A stretch of 52,891 bases of DNA from Chloroflexota bacterium (GTDB taxonomy: Bacteria; Chloroflexota; UBA6077; FW602-bin22), in NCBI GenBank assembly GCA_016875715.1, contig VGOZ01000011.1, forward strand, positions 1-52,891, written 5' to 3'. Made by a program: the position numbers and the translations under genes. The notes under the pieces were generated by a model that was not told the origin of the DNA, ran no database searches, and saw only the letters and a list, made by a program, of their open reading frames with translations. Every line of letters starts with the position of its first letter. The first letter of the stretch is position 1. Positions 34,140 to 42,769 of the stretch are shown here, piece after piece.

Positions 34140-34198
34140 CGTAGCGACGGGGCTGCCCGGCCTCAGGATGGGAGTCCTCTGGAGGTCAAGACTCGTCA

Positions 34199-36655
34199 GT
34201 GGAACTGAAGGCCCGTTACGCCGCCCGCGAGATCGAGCAGAAATGGCAGCGGCGCTGGGAGGCTGACCGCATTTACGTCGCCGAGAGAGACGCGACGAAG
34301 ACGAAGTGGTTCGCCCTGGTGATGTTCCCCTATCCCTCCGCGTCTCAGATCCACGTCGGTCACTGGTATGGGTACGTCCCGGCGGACGCGCACGCCCGCA
34401 TGAAACGAATGCGCGGATTCAACGTCGTGATGCCGTTCGGGTTCGATGCGTTCGGACTTCCCGCCGAAAACTACGCGATCAAGAACGGCATCCATCCCTT
34501 TGCCTCCACGATGGCAAATATCGACGCGATGCGCGAACAGATGAGTTCGATGGGCGCGGCGTTCGACTGGTCGCGTGAGGTGGTCTCCTGCCATCCCGAT
34601 TACTACCGGTGGACGCAGTGGCTTTTCCTGCAGCTCTACCGGAATGGGCTGGCGTACAAGGCGCGAGCGGCGGCCAACTGGTGCCCGGACTGCAACACCG
34701 TTCTCGCGAACGAACAGGTGATCGAGGGCGCATGCGAGCGATGTGGCAGCCAGGTCTCGCGACGGGACCTGGAGCAATGGTTCTTCCGCATCACGCGCTA
34801 TGCCGAGGAGTTGCTGGATTTCTCCGCCGTTGACTGGCCGGAAAAGATCCGGATCATGCAGCGGAACTGGATCGGCCGTAGCGAAGGCGCGGAGATCGAG
34901 TTTCGCTCGGGCGCCGGCGACCGGCTGCCAGTCTTCACGACGAGGCCGGACACAGTCTACGGCGTGACTTTCCTCGTCCTGGCGCCGGAGCATCCGCTTG
35001 TCGCCTCCCTGACGTCTGCGGACCGCCGGACGGAAGTGGAGGCGTACATAGCCACGGCCCGCCGAACCAGCGACATCGAACGGACCGCGATCGACCGGCC
35101 CAAGACGGGCGTTCCCATCGGCGCGGACGCAATCAACCCGTACACCGGGGAGCGAGTGCCGATCTGGATTGCGGACTACGTCCTGGCAACGTATGGATCC
35201 GGCGCGGTCATGGGTGTTCCGGGTCACGATCAGCGCGATTTCGAGTTCGCGCGCCAGTACGGGATTCCAATTCGGGTCGTGGTTGCGCCGAACGGATATC
35301 AGGGCGAGGAACTCCTTGCGTCGCACGTCGATGCTGGCCTCATGGTGAACTCTGCGCCCTTTGACGGTCTGGATAGCGAATCAGCGATGGCGCAGATCAT
35401 CGGGCACGGTGAGAAGGGAGGGTACGCGCGGGCGACCGTCACCTACCGCTTGCGCGACTGGCTCGTGAGCCGGCAGAGGTACTGGGGCGCGCCGATCCCG
35501 ATCGTGTATTGCCCGACCCATGGCGAGCAGGCCGTGCCGGAGACGGACCTGCCGGTCCTTCTGCCGGAGGATGCGGAGTTCGTGCCCACGGGCGAATCCC
35601 CGCTGCTGCGACACGAACGATTTCTTCGAGGCACGTGTCCCCTCTGTGGCGGCGAAGCCCGGCGAGAGACGGACACCATGGACACGTTCGTCGACTCGTC
35701 GTGGTACTTCCTTCGCTACGTCTCGCCGAAACTGGCCGATCGCGCCTGGGATCCTGCCGAGGCGGACTACTGGCTCCCGGTCGATCAGTACATGGGAGGC
35801 GCCGAGCACGCGGTGCTCCATCTGCTCTACGCGCGCTTCTTCACCAAGGCACTGCGCGATATTGGACTGATCTCGTTTGACGAGCCGTTCTCCCGCCTCT
35901 TCAACCAGGGGATGATCGTCTCCGGCGGCGCGAAGATGTCCAAGTCCAAGGGGAACGCGGTCGCGCCAGAGGAGCAGGTCGCGCGGTTCGGCGCCGACGT
36001 GCTGCGAACCTATCTGATGTTCCTCGGGCCATGGGACCAGGGCGGCGACTGGAACGATCAGGGAATCGCCGGACCGCAACGGTTCATGCAGCGTGTCTGG
36101 TCGCTGGTGACCGAGTCGGGGGCGCGGTATGTGCGGGGTGACAACGATGCCGCCCTGACCAACCCAGCCGGGATCGACCTGCGTCGCACCGTCCATCGGG
36201 CGATCCAATCGGTGGGCGACGATCTCGATCGGTTCCGGTTCAATACCGCGATCGCCAAGTTGATGACGCTGGTCTCGGACCTCGCCGCGGTACCGAGGGA
36301 CGTGCGGCGGACCGCCGCGTGGCACGAGGCGATCCGGGCGCTCCTGTTGATGCTGGCACCGATCGCGCCGCACGTCGCCGAGGAGTTGTGGGAGGAGATC
36401 GGAGGCCCCTACAGCATCCATCTACAGGCGTGGCCGCGCCTCGATGTGGCGCTGGCCGCGGTGCAAACCGCCACGATCGCGGTCCAGGTGGATGGAAAGG
36501 TGCGAGACAGGATCGAAATCGCGGTCGGAGCGCCGGAGGACAGTGTCCGCGAGGCGGCGTTCGGCAGTGGGCGTGTGCATCGAGCGATCGAAGGGCGGGC
36601 AGTTCGGCGCGAGATCTATATCCCCGGACGCATGTTCAGCATCGTGACGGGTTGA
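34199..36655 (+). CDS. leuS: Leucyl-tRNA synthetase
   Basis: An 818-residue class I synthetase. It shows the HIGH-equivalent HVGH in MFPYPSASQIHVGHW, zinc-type cysteines (CPDCNTVLANE...CERCG), the CP1 editing domain (TTRPDTVYGVTFLVLAPEHP), a second CPLCGG knuckle, DTFVDSSWYFLRY, and KMSKSKGN near 580. The anticodon and C-terminal domains are complete. The GTG at 34199 follows a GGAGG by 14 nt, rather far. No T-box or attenuator is seen in the 61-nt leader after tRNA-Ala. Confidence 0.98.
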   Translation: MELKARYAAREIEQKWQRRWEADRIYVAERDATKTKWFALVMFPYPSASQIHVGHWYGYVPADAHARMKRMRGFNVVMPFGFDAFGLPAENYAIKNGIHPFASTMANIDAMREQMSSMGAAFDWSREVVSCHPDYYRWTQWLFLQLYRNGLAYKARAAANWCPDCNTVLANEQVIEGACERCGSQVSRRDLEQWFFRITRYAEELLDFSAVDWPEKIRIMQRNWIGRSEGAEIEFRSGAGDRLPVFTTRPDTVYGVTFLVLAPEHPLVASLTSADRRTEVEAYIATARRTSDIERTAIDRPKTGVPIGADAINPYTGERVPIWIADYVLATYGSGAVMGVPGHDQRDFEFARQYGIPIRVVVAPNGYQGEELLASHVDAGLMVNSAPFDGLDSESAMAQIIGHGEKGGYARATVTYRLRDWLVSRQRYWGAPIPIVYCPTHGEQAVPETDLPVLLPEDAEFVPTGESPLLRHERFLRGTCPLCGGEARRETDTMDTFVDSSWYFLRYVSPKLADRAWDPAEADYWLPVDQYMGGAEHAVLHLLYARFFTKALRDIGLISFDEPFSRLFNQGMIVSGGAKMSKSKGNAVAPEEQVARFGADVLRTYLMFLGPWDQGGDWNDQGIAGPQRFMQRVWSLVTESGARYVRGDNDAALTNPAGIDLRRTVHRAIQSVGDDLDRFRFNTAIAKLMTLVSDLAAVPRDVRRTAAWHEAIRALLLMLAPIAPHVAEELWEEIGGPYSIHLQAWPRLDVALAAVQTATIAVQVDGKVRDRIEIAVGAPEDSVREAAFGSGRVHRAIEGRAVRREIYIPGRMFSIVTG

Positions 36656-36677
36656 TCAGACCTGAAGGCGTCGAGAG

Positions 36678-39518
36678 TCACCACGACAGCACGGCCTCGA
36701 GGAAGCCGGGCGGCAGGCGGAAGTGACCCTCCGGGGTGACCTCGACATCCGTTCCGTCGACGCGGGCGCTACGTGGCTTCTGTGTCACCGGGAGCACGAG
36801 CACGTATCCTCCCGGCGGCGCGGCCTCATCCAGCCGACGCACCACCACATCGCCGGTCACGCCGCCACCTGCCTCGACCCGCAAGACGCCGACGACGCGG
36901 TAACCCGCGAGGCCGAACTCCGTCGGTGCGAACTCGATCCCAAGCGGTTCGCCTGACGTCAGCCAGCCAAAGGGGATGCCGCGTCCGAGCACGAGTCGGT
37001 CACCGTCCTCGCTGATGAGGAGATCGCGGATGAGATTGATGGTCTCGGCCGCTGCCCAGGCGTGCGGCATGTCGCCGATGCCGAACCCACCATCGGTCCG
37101 CACGCCTTCGGCCCAGGCGTAGAGGCCCGGAAAACTCTGGTGCGCCAGATGCCAGCGCAGGATCTGCCAGGTTTCATCGCGCATACCAAGCCGAAGATAC
37201 GCTTGGGCGAGTCCCAGGCCCGCGTAGGGCCAGAAGAGATCGAGGTTGTGCCTGAATGCGCCACCGTGCGGAGCGACGTACCGGTGGTGATAGAAGGCGA
37301 ATGAGTCCCGCATCAGCGGGCGTAGCGCTGGGAGAACCTCACGCGGCCAGAGCGCCGCGGTTGTGCCCCGCGCGTCGGAACTGCTCCCGTGATCCTCGGG
37401 GCCGTTGGGGATCTGAGGCTGCCTCTGTGCCGTCCGAACTCGGTCGATGCTCTCGGTGAGGTCTCGCGAGAGCCGCGCTCGCGCGGTGAGGAACCGGGCC
37501 TCGCTCTCGAGATCGCCCAGCGCTCGGGCAGCGTATGCCGCCTCCTCATAACCGGTCAATGCCCAGAAGTCGTCCCAGTAATGATGCCAGTCTGCCGACC
37601 CGATGTCTTCCGCACTCAGGCTCGGGGGCAGGAGGCCACGCAGCGGTGGTGGGGCATCCTCATTGCGAGCCCGGAGCGCATCCAGGTAGTCGATGGCCCG
37701 TGCGATCGCCGGGAAGACGGATCGGAGGTACGCCGTGTCCCCGGTGAACCGATAGTGGTGGACAAGCAGGAAGATTCCCTGTCCCTGGGCATCCCATTCA
37801 TCGACAGGCCGTGGTCGGCCGTTCCGTTCGACGACAGGCGGGATGCGTCCTTCACCCTGCTGATGGACGAGAACGTGGCGCGCCAGCGCCTTGGTGCGCT
37901 CGCCGTGCCCGGCGCGACTGAGGGCCAGGCCGATGTACGCGGCGTCGCGCATCCAGAAGGCGTTGTGCTCCAGTGGGCCCGGATGGAACAGCGTGCGTAC
38001 CTGCGCGGTAAGGAGGTGGCCGAGTGACGCGCGGAAGGCATCCACGAACTGCCGATCGGGCAAGGTGAGACGCACCGGGTGCAGATCGTCCCTCCACCGG
38101 GCGCCCGTTTCATCCTCCGCGCGCGCGAGTGGTATGACGCTTCCCGCGTCGGAATCGGGGAGCGGGCGCGCGGGTATCCGAAACGTGAGTGTCGCGCTGC
38201 CGCCAGCCGCGAGACGAAGATCGTACGCGAGCCCAGCCATCGCGTAGCCGTCGATATCGTGTGCAGATCGGGAAGACGGGAGGACTCCGCGACGCATCCA
38301 TTCGGAGATGTCACCCTGGGCCGGGAGCGCGGCCGCGCCAACGCGGTCCGCGGGCCGATCCGCGGCGATCGCGACCGTCCCGTTGATCAGTAGATCGCGT
38401 CCGTTGGCGGCCAGGTCGATCAGGCGGATGGGGGAAATGCCGCCTCGAACGTCGTACGGTCGGGCGGTGAGGAAAATCGTCGCGTCGGTCGCCTCGGCCC
38501 CTGTGTTGGTCACCGACAAGCGGTATATGATCTCGCCTTCGTCAGCGGGTGGGATCGCCGGTGGGGGATCGAGGCGACCGCCGGCGCGAACGACGAAGAG
38601 TGTCGATCGTGCCTCGAGCGGACCCGCCGACCATGTCTGATCGAGGATGGGCAGGTATGCGTCGCGCAGGCGCGATACCAGGCCCCCGTCGAGAGGCCGG
38701 GTGAGCGTGCCCGACCCCCACTCGTAGATCCAGGGCAGAAACGTCGGTCCGGGATTGGTCGGGCTGAATGCGCCGTCGCCTCCGACGAGCGCACGCGCGG
38801 GTGCACCCGGCACGCCGATAGCGCTCCAGCGAGTCGGGCTGTCCTCTGCCCAGGTGGGTAGGAGCCGACCGGGAACGGCCTGCGCGGTGAGGCGCACGTA
38901 CTCCCTTCCCGAAAGCGCGGCCGCGACCCGCTCGGCGACCTCCACTGTCCCGTACGGACCCAGCGGGGAATCCGGATCGGAAAGGCGCAGCGTGACGAGA
39001 TTCTCCGTCTGCGGCTGGAACGCGGCGCCGAGAGGTGCCACGGCGAACCGCTCCAGCGGGAGATCGGCGTTGACAATCGTGATGGGGACTCGCTCACCGT
39101 TGACGAACACGCGCAGCCGAGCGTTCTCCCGCAGACGGACAATGAGCGCGGCCGACTGCCACGCGTCGTCCGGACGGAACGAGCCTCTGTACCACCCGGC
39201 CGAGCCATCACCAGCGCCATAGGCGCTCCACGGCTGAAACAGATCGACGATGGGCCACGATGCCGCGTCAACTCCGGGCAGGTGCCAGTCCACTGCTCCG
39301 GCACCTGTCGGTTCGAACTGGAAGTGCCAGGGATGGATGAATCTCCGCGAGGACGGTTCCTGCGCGTGCGCAGTCCCGCTACCGAGCGACAAGGCGAGCG
39401 CGAGCGTGCAGGCCACGTGGAAGAGGCCGCCGAAGCACCCACGCATCCAGGCTGAGGCGCTGAGTCGTCGGCGCGAAAACTCGGTGAAAAGACGGTGAAT
39501 CCGATCCAGTCCGCGCAT
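36678..39518 (-). CDS. Secreted six-hairpin glycosidase-like protein
   Basis: A 946-residue exported protein. The signal peptide is near 25-48 (ends GTAHAQEP). A jelly-roll sugar-binding domain at about 55-170 has the GWYRGSF pattern of GH2/GH78-type accessory domains. A beta-sandwich spans 200-500, and an (alpha/alpha)6 catalytic-type domain 520-860 (EHNAFWMRDAAYIGLALSR, ERNGRPRPVDEWDAQGQG, HHYWDDFWALTGYEEAAYAA). A short beta domain ends the protein. The pattern fits GH78/GH63-like enzymes; substrate unknown. ATG 39518 is chosen because TGTAGT lies 6 nt upstream; an internal ATG at 39446 would shorten the n-region. Confidence 0.82.
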   Translation of the reverse strand: MRGLDRIHRLFTEFSRRRLSASAWMRGCFGGLFHVACTLALALSLGSGTAHAQEPSSRRFIHPWHFQFEPTGAGAVDWHLPGVDAASWPIVDLFQPWSAYGAGDGSAGWYRGSFRPDDAWQSAALIVRLRENARLRVFVNGERVPITIVNADLPLERFAVAPLGAAFQPQTENLVTLRLSDPDSPLGPYGTVEVAERVAAALSGREYVRLTAQAVPGRLLPTWAEDSPTRWSAIGVPGAPARALVGGDGAFSPTNPGPTFLPWIYEWGSGTLTRPLDGGLVSRLRDAYLPILDQTWSAGPLEARSTLFVVRAGGRLDPPPAIPPADEGEIIYRLSVTNTGAEATDATIFLTARPYDVRGGISPIRLIDLAANGRDLLINGTVAIAADRPADRVGAAALPAQGDISEWMRRGVLPSSRSAHDIDGYAMAGLAYDLRLAAGGSATLTFRIPARPLPDSDAGSVIPLARAEDETGARWRDDLHPVRLTLPDRQFVDAFRASLGHLLTAQVRTLFHPGPLEHNAFWMRDAAYIGLALSRAGHGERTKALARHVLVHQQGEGRIPPVVERNGRPRPVDEWDAQGQGIFLLVHHYRFTGDTAYLRSVFPAIARAIDYLDALRARNEDAPPPLRGLLPPSLSAEDIGSADWHHYWDDFWALTGYEEAAYAARALGDLESEARFLTARARLSRDLTESIDRVRTAQRQPQIPNGPEDHGSSSDARGTTAALWPREVLPALRPLMRDSFAFYHHRYVAPHGGAFRHNLDLFWPYAGLGLAQAYLRLGMRDETWQILRWHLAHQSFPGLYAWAEGVRTDGGFGIGDMPHAWAAAETINLIRDLLISEDGDRLVLGRGIPFGWLTSGEPLGIEFAPTEFGLAGYRVVGVLRVEAGGGVTGDVVVRRLDEAAPPGGYVLVLPVTQKPRSARVDGTDVEVTPEGHFRLPPGFLEAVLSW

Positions 39519-39524
39519 CGTAGA

Positions 39525-39530
39525 ACTACA
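39525..39530 (-). promoter_or_regulatory. -10 element TGTAGT, leaderless type
   Basis: TGTAGT on the minus strand ends 6 nt before the ATG at 39518. Confidence 0.4.
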
Positions 39531-39573
39531 GACGCGCCCGACCACACACGACGGGCCAGAAGAGGGAGGACCT

Positions 39574-40092
39574 ATGCTCGCACGGCTGGCAAGGCTCGGA
39601 CTTATCGCGGGGCTCATTGCCCTGGTGGTTCTGCCAGGAGTGGCTGCCGCACAGACGGCGACGAAGATGACCTTCACATTCGGCCCGGGGCGGAACGCCA
39701 CCCAGGCGGGGACCGTCACGCTCGAACCGATGGGCGCTCAGACGAAGGTGACCATCGATGTCGCATCCGGTGGCGCGGGCGTGAGTCAGCCTGCGCACAT
39801 TCACACGGGAGCGTGCCCTGGAGTTGGCGCAGTTGCCTTCCCCCTGACCAACGTCGTCGATGGCAAGTCTGAGACGACCGTCAATGTGACCGCGGCGCAG
39901 ATCATGGCGACCGCCCACTCAATCAACATCCACCGGTCCACCACGGAAGCCGCGGTGTTCACGGCCTGCGCCGATCTCCCACTGGTCGCGGCCACGCTCC
40001 CGCGAACGGGCGGCGCGCCGCTCGCGCTCTATGGTCTTCTGGCGGTAGGCATCGCCGGGATCGGGTTCGCGCTGCGGCGCCGCTCTGCTTGA
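39574..40092 (+). CDS. LPxTG-anchored surface protein with CHRD-like domain
   Basis: A 172-residue protein. Signal peptide residues 1-26 (ends VAAAQT). The mature part is a short beta-sandwich (KMTFTFGPGRNATQAGTVTL, PAHIHTGACPG, INIHRSTTEAAVFTACADL) resembling a CHRD domain, with two Cys that could form a disulfide. The C-terminus has LPRTG at 142-146, a hydrophobic span and RRRSA, a textbook sortase signal. A strong ribosome site (GGGAGGA) precedes the ATG. No sortase is in the window. A strong hairpin follows at 40152. Confidence 0.85.
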   Translation: MLARLARLGLIAGLIALVVLPGVAAAQTATKMTFTFGPGRNATQAGTVTLEPMGAQTKVTIDVASGGAGVSQPAHIHTGACPGVGAVAFPLTNVVDGKSETTVNVTAAQIMATAHSINIHRSTTEAAVFTACADLPLVAATLPRTGGAPLALYGLLAVGIAGIGFALRRRSA

Positions 40093-40151
40093 TCGGGTGA
40101 TCGAAGGGTGTGAGGCGGGACACTCCTCATCTCGCCTCTCACGTGCAGTTC

Positions 40152-40187
40152 GAGCCCCGGTGCGCCCCAGCCGGCGCACCGGGGCTC
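40152..40187 (+). terminator. Strong 15-bp stem terminator
   Basis: GAGCCCCGGTGCGCC (40152-40166) and its exact complement (40173-40187) enclose a 6-nt loop, then TCTCTCG. It lies 60 nt after the LPxTG gene; a weaker hairpin precedes it (40110-40142). The stem may also stop transcription coming from tRNA-Lys. The T tract is poor, as is common at high GC. Confidence 0.75.
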
Positions 40188-40334
40188 TCTCTCGATCACG
40201 TGACATGATGCTTGCCCGATCGTGTCCCGGCCTCTCTGGACAGGCGCGGTGTGGTGGCCAGATAGTCTGTTGAACCGGCCAAAGCGCACGCCGGACGGCG
40301 CAATCCCATGGACTGTTTCCGTTCACTGCACCGG

Positions 40335-40406
40335 TACGGGCGGCGGGGATCGAACCCGCGACCCACCGGTTAAAAGCCGGATGCTCTACCACTGAGCTAC
40401 GCCCGC
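40335..40406 (-). tRNA. tRNA-Lys (TTT)
   Basis: Cloverleaf on the minus strand: acceptor GCGGGCG/CGCCCGT, D arm GCTC...GAGC, anticodon loop CTTTTAA (anticodon TTT at 40372-40374) on a CCGG/CCGG stem, T arm GCGGG-TTCGATC-CCCGC, discriminator A. CCA is not encoded. The 40188-40334 gap downstream holds nothing I recognise. Confidence 0.97.
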
Positions 40407-40412
40407 GTCCGG

Positions 40413-40418
40413 ATTCTA
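40413..40418 (-). promoter_or_regulatory. -10 element TAGAAT of tRNA-Lys
   Basis: TAGAAT on the minus strand ends 6 nt before the tRNA 5' end at 40406. It is independent support for TAGAAT as a working -10 hexamer here. Confidence 0.55.
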
Positions 40419-40479
40419 ATGGAGCGCCGGCGCACCACCCGGCGCCGCGCGCGTCTTGCGTCTTGACGATAACTGTCCA

Positions 40480-40485
40480 TAGACT
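40480..40485 (+). promoter_or_regulatory. -10 element TAGACT, leaderless type
   Basis: TAGACT ends 7 nt before the ATG at 40493; a TTGCGT at 40456-40461 could be a -35 at 18 nt spacing. Confidence 0.4.
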
Positions 40486-40492
40486 GACGGCG

Positions 40493-41611
40493 ATGCAGCG
40501 CTTCCGCGGCCAGGCGCTGCGTGACAAGCCCCATATCGCCGTTTTCGTGTGGGACAAGCTCGGCAACGTCATCCTCGCGACAGTCGTCCTCCGTGCGCTC
40601 CGCGAGCGGTACCCGGCGTGCACGATCGATCTCTTCAGCGGCGAGCGGACTCGCGAGCTGGAGGAAGCGAGCGCTTTGCTGGATGCCCGCTTCTCGCTCA
40701 TCGGTCTTCCGGACACACTCGCCCGGTTGAGCGCCTTCGTCGCTACCCGTATCGAGGAGTACGGGCCGTACGACCTGGGAATCAATCTGGATTTCGACCG
40801 CGCGCTCGCCGTCGCGATGGGTCTGCTCGCGCCAGACTACGTCGTCGGCGATGCCGTGGATGCGACTCTGCGCCGCGCCGTGCCGAGGGCAAGAGATCGG
40901 CTCCAGGATCTCGAGGACGATCTGGAGTGGAACCGCCTCGGCCTGGTAGAAGAGTACCGCGACTTGATTCGGTCGCAGTACCTCGCCGAACTCTGGTGCC
41001 GCAAGGCGGGGCTGGAGACCGATTTCTCGCGACCCGAAGTTCCCTGGCGGACGCCGAGCGGCACGATACCGGACATTCTGCTCGCCACAGGCGGGACGAG
41101 GTCCACCAAGTTGTGGTCTCCGGACTCCTGGCGAGCGCTCGTCCGACTCCTCCGCGATCGCGGCATAACGGTCGGACTTGTCGGTGTCGCGCGGGCGCAG
41201 CAGGCTGCGCAGTACGGCTCCGGCCCGGCTGATGACGACCTACTGGTTGCCGCGGGCGTCGAAGATCTTCGTGGGCGTTGGACGCTTCCCGAGGTAGCCG
41301 GCGCGACCCGCCTGGCCCGAGCCGTAGTCACCATCGACAACGCGATCGGGCACCTTGCCGCGGCGATGGGTGCCCCCACGGTCATCCTGTGGGGCGGAAG
41401 CCCGTGGCGCCTTTGGGGCTCACCGTTGGCGAACGCACGCCATATCCTGCCGGCGCGCATCTGCCTGCTCTGCGAACAGCAGCGTTTTCGCAACGCGTCC
41501 TGTCTCCGACCCGAGGCCGAGAACGATTGCCTGGTGAGCATCACCCCGGAGCGGGCATTGCGCGAGATCCTCGCCGCCTCAGGGTGCGGGGCGATCGGCA
41601 AGAAAGGCTGA
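40493..41611 (+). CDS. Glycosyltransferase family 9 (heptosyltransferase-like)
   Basis: A 372-residue GT-B fold enzyme. The N-terminal site DKLGNVILATVVLRALRERYP matches the usual RLGDxxxxTPxxRALR form. The C-terminal domain has LATGGTRSTKLWSPDSWRAL and VTIDNAIGHLAAAMGAPTVILWG, the nucleotide-sugar pocket. In Gram-negatives the family adds heptose to LPS; here it more likely builds another surface glycan. ATG 40493 is preferred over TTG 40463. Its last 33 bases overlap the convergent deacetylase gene. Confidence 0.9.
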   Translation: MQRFRGQALRDKPHIAVFVWDKLGNVILATVVLRALRERYPACTIDLFSGERTRELEEASALLDARFSLIGLPDTLARLSAFVATRIEEYGPYDLGINLDFDRALAVAMGLLAPDYVVGDAVDATLRRAVPRARDRLQDLEDDLEWNRLGLVEEYRDLIRSQYLAELWCRKAGLETDFSRPEVPWRTPSGTIPDILLATGGTRSTKLWSPDSWRALVRLLRDRGITVGLVGVARAQQAAQYGSGPADDDLLVAAGVEDLRGRWTLPEVAGATRLARAVVTIDNAIGHLAAAMGAPTVILWGGSPWRLWGSPLANARHILPARICLLCEQQRFRNASCLRPEAENDCLVSITPERALREILAASGCGAIGKKG

Positions 41612-42769
41612 CCAGATCGCCGGATCGGGCGGCGTCTCCCCGACAAGGCTCGCCAGGCTCGCCACTCCCATACCTCCGTACACGCGCACGCGGGGCAAGG
41701 CGGCGAGGTCACTTGCCGCGGACGCATAACCGTGTACGGTCGTGACGGCACTGCGGTATCCCGCCGCACGGACAGCCTCCCGCGTCGCCTCGTTGTTCTG
41801 ACCGGCCGGATAGCAGAAACTCTCGACCTCGCGGCCGACGATCTCGGCGAGTGCAAGACGGCTCTCGGCCACCTCTCTCCTCAGGCGCACGCCGGTGAGG
41901 GAGGTCAGATCCGGGTGCGTGAAGGTGTGCGACCCAATCTCGACTCCAGCCTCACTCAGAAGTCGGACCTGGACGCGTGAGAGATAGCGTGGACGATCCA
42001 TAAGATCGACGATGACGTAACTCGTCGCCGTCATGCCCCGTTCGCGGAGGATCGGCCATGCCTCGCTGAAGAAGTCGGCGTAGCCATCGTCGAAGGTCAG
42101 CGCAATCGGGCGGCTGGGCAGGCCCTCCCCGCGGGTGAGAGCGCGAGTCGCGTCTCGCACGGTCATCGACGTGAAGCCGCGCTCCGCCAGAAACGCGACA
42201 TGAGCGCGAAACAGCACGGGCTCGATCGAGAGGCCGTAGCCGATCCGATCGGTTGGTTCGGGATTATTGCGCACGTAGTGGTACATCAGGACTGGCACGC
42301 GCGGTGGGCTGCCGGATCCGGTCGCAGGCGTAGCCGTGACGCGTGGAGCACCGGCCGTCGGCTTGGCGGTGGGCTGCGCGGCGCGCGGCGCGGTCGCGAC
42401 CGCCGATGGCGTGGAGACGACACTCGTGCGAGTGGGCGTCGCCGGTGTCGTCCCCGCCACGGTGCCTCCCGTGGGACTGGCAGATGGCGGATCGGATGTT
42501 GCCGTGGGGACCGCTGGTGTGGCTCGCGACTCCTCGTTGGTTGGCGTTGGACTGATCCGTGGCAGTGTCGCAGTTGCGGACGCCATCGTGGGAGTTGCGC
42601 TCGCTGCCACTGATGCCGTCACGGTGGACGGCGCCGGTGCCTCTCGCTCGGAAAGAGATCGTTCCGGGGAGGTCCGGGTTGGGGTGGGCCGCGCCGCGGC
42701 GGGTGGGGTGCACGCGCTGAACGTGAGCGCCGCCAGAAGAACGCACGCGATCGCGCGGGAGGCGGTCAC
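41579..42769 (-). CDS. Polysaccharide deacetylase lipoprotein
   Basis: From GTG 42769, which overlaps the preceding stop as GTGA, a lipoprotein signal (MTASRAIACVLLAALTFSAC) starts a 396-residue protein. About 130 residues of Thr/Pro/Ala-rich linker follow. The NodB domain covers about 185-380 with VLMYHYVRNN, LTFDDGYADFF and the metal-binding SHTFTHPDL. Such enzymes remove acetyl groups from peptidoglycan or surface glycans. The linker would let the domain reach the wall from its lipid anchor. ATG 42787 is an alternative start. It is the last gene of a five-gene overlapping unit. Confidence 0.9.
   Translation of the reverse strand: MTASRAIACVLLAALTFSACTPPAAARPTPTRTSPERSLSEREAPAPSTVTASVAASATPTMASATATLPRISPTPTNEESRATPAVPTATSDPPSASPTGGTVAGTTPATPTRTSVVSTPSAVATAPRAAQPTAKPTAGAPRVTATPATGSGSPPRVPVLMYHYVRNNPEPTDRIGYGLSIEPVLFRAHVAFLAERGFTSMTVRDATRALTRGEGLPSRPIALTFDDGYADFFSEAWPILRERGMTATSYVIVDLMDRPRYLSRVQVRLLSEAGVEIGSHTFTHPDLTSLTGVRLRREVAESRLALAEIVGREVESFCYPAGQNNEATREAVRAAGYRSAVTTVHGYASAASDLAALPRVRVYGGMGVASLASLVGETPPDPAIWSAFLADRPAP

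Noticed and set aside
40029..40289. Minus-strand frame of 86 residues after tRNA-Lys
   Set aside because: It spans the perfect terminator stem, and its composition is non-coding.
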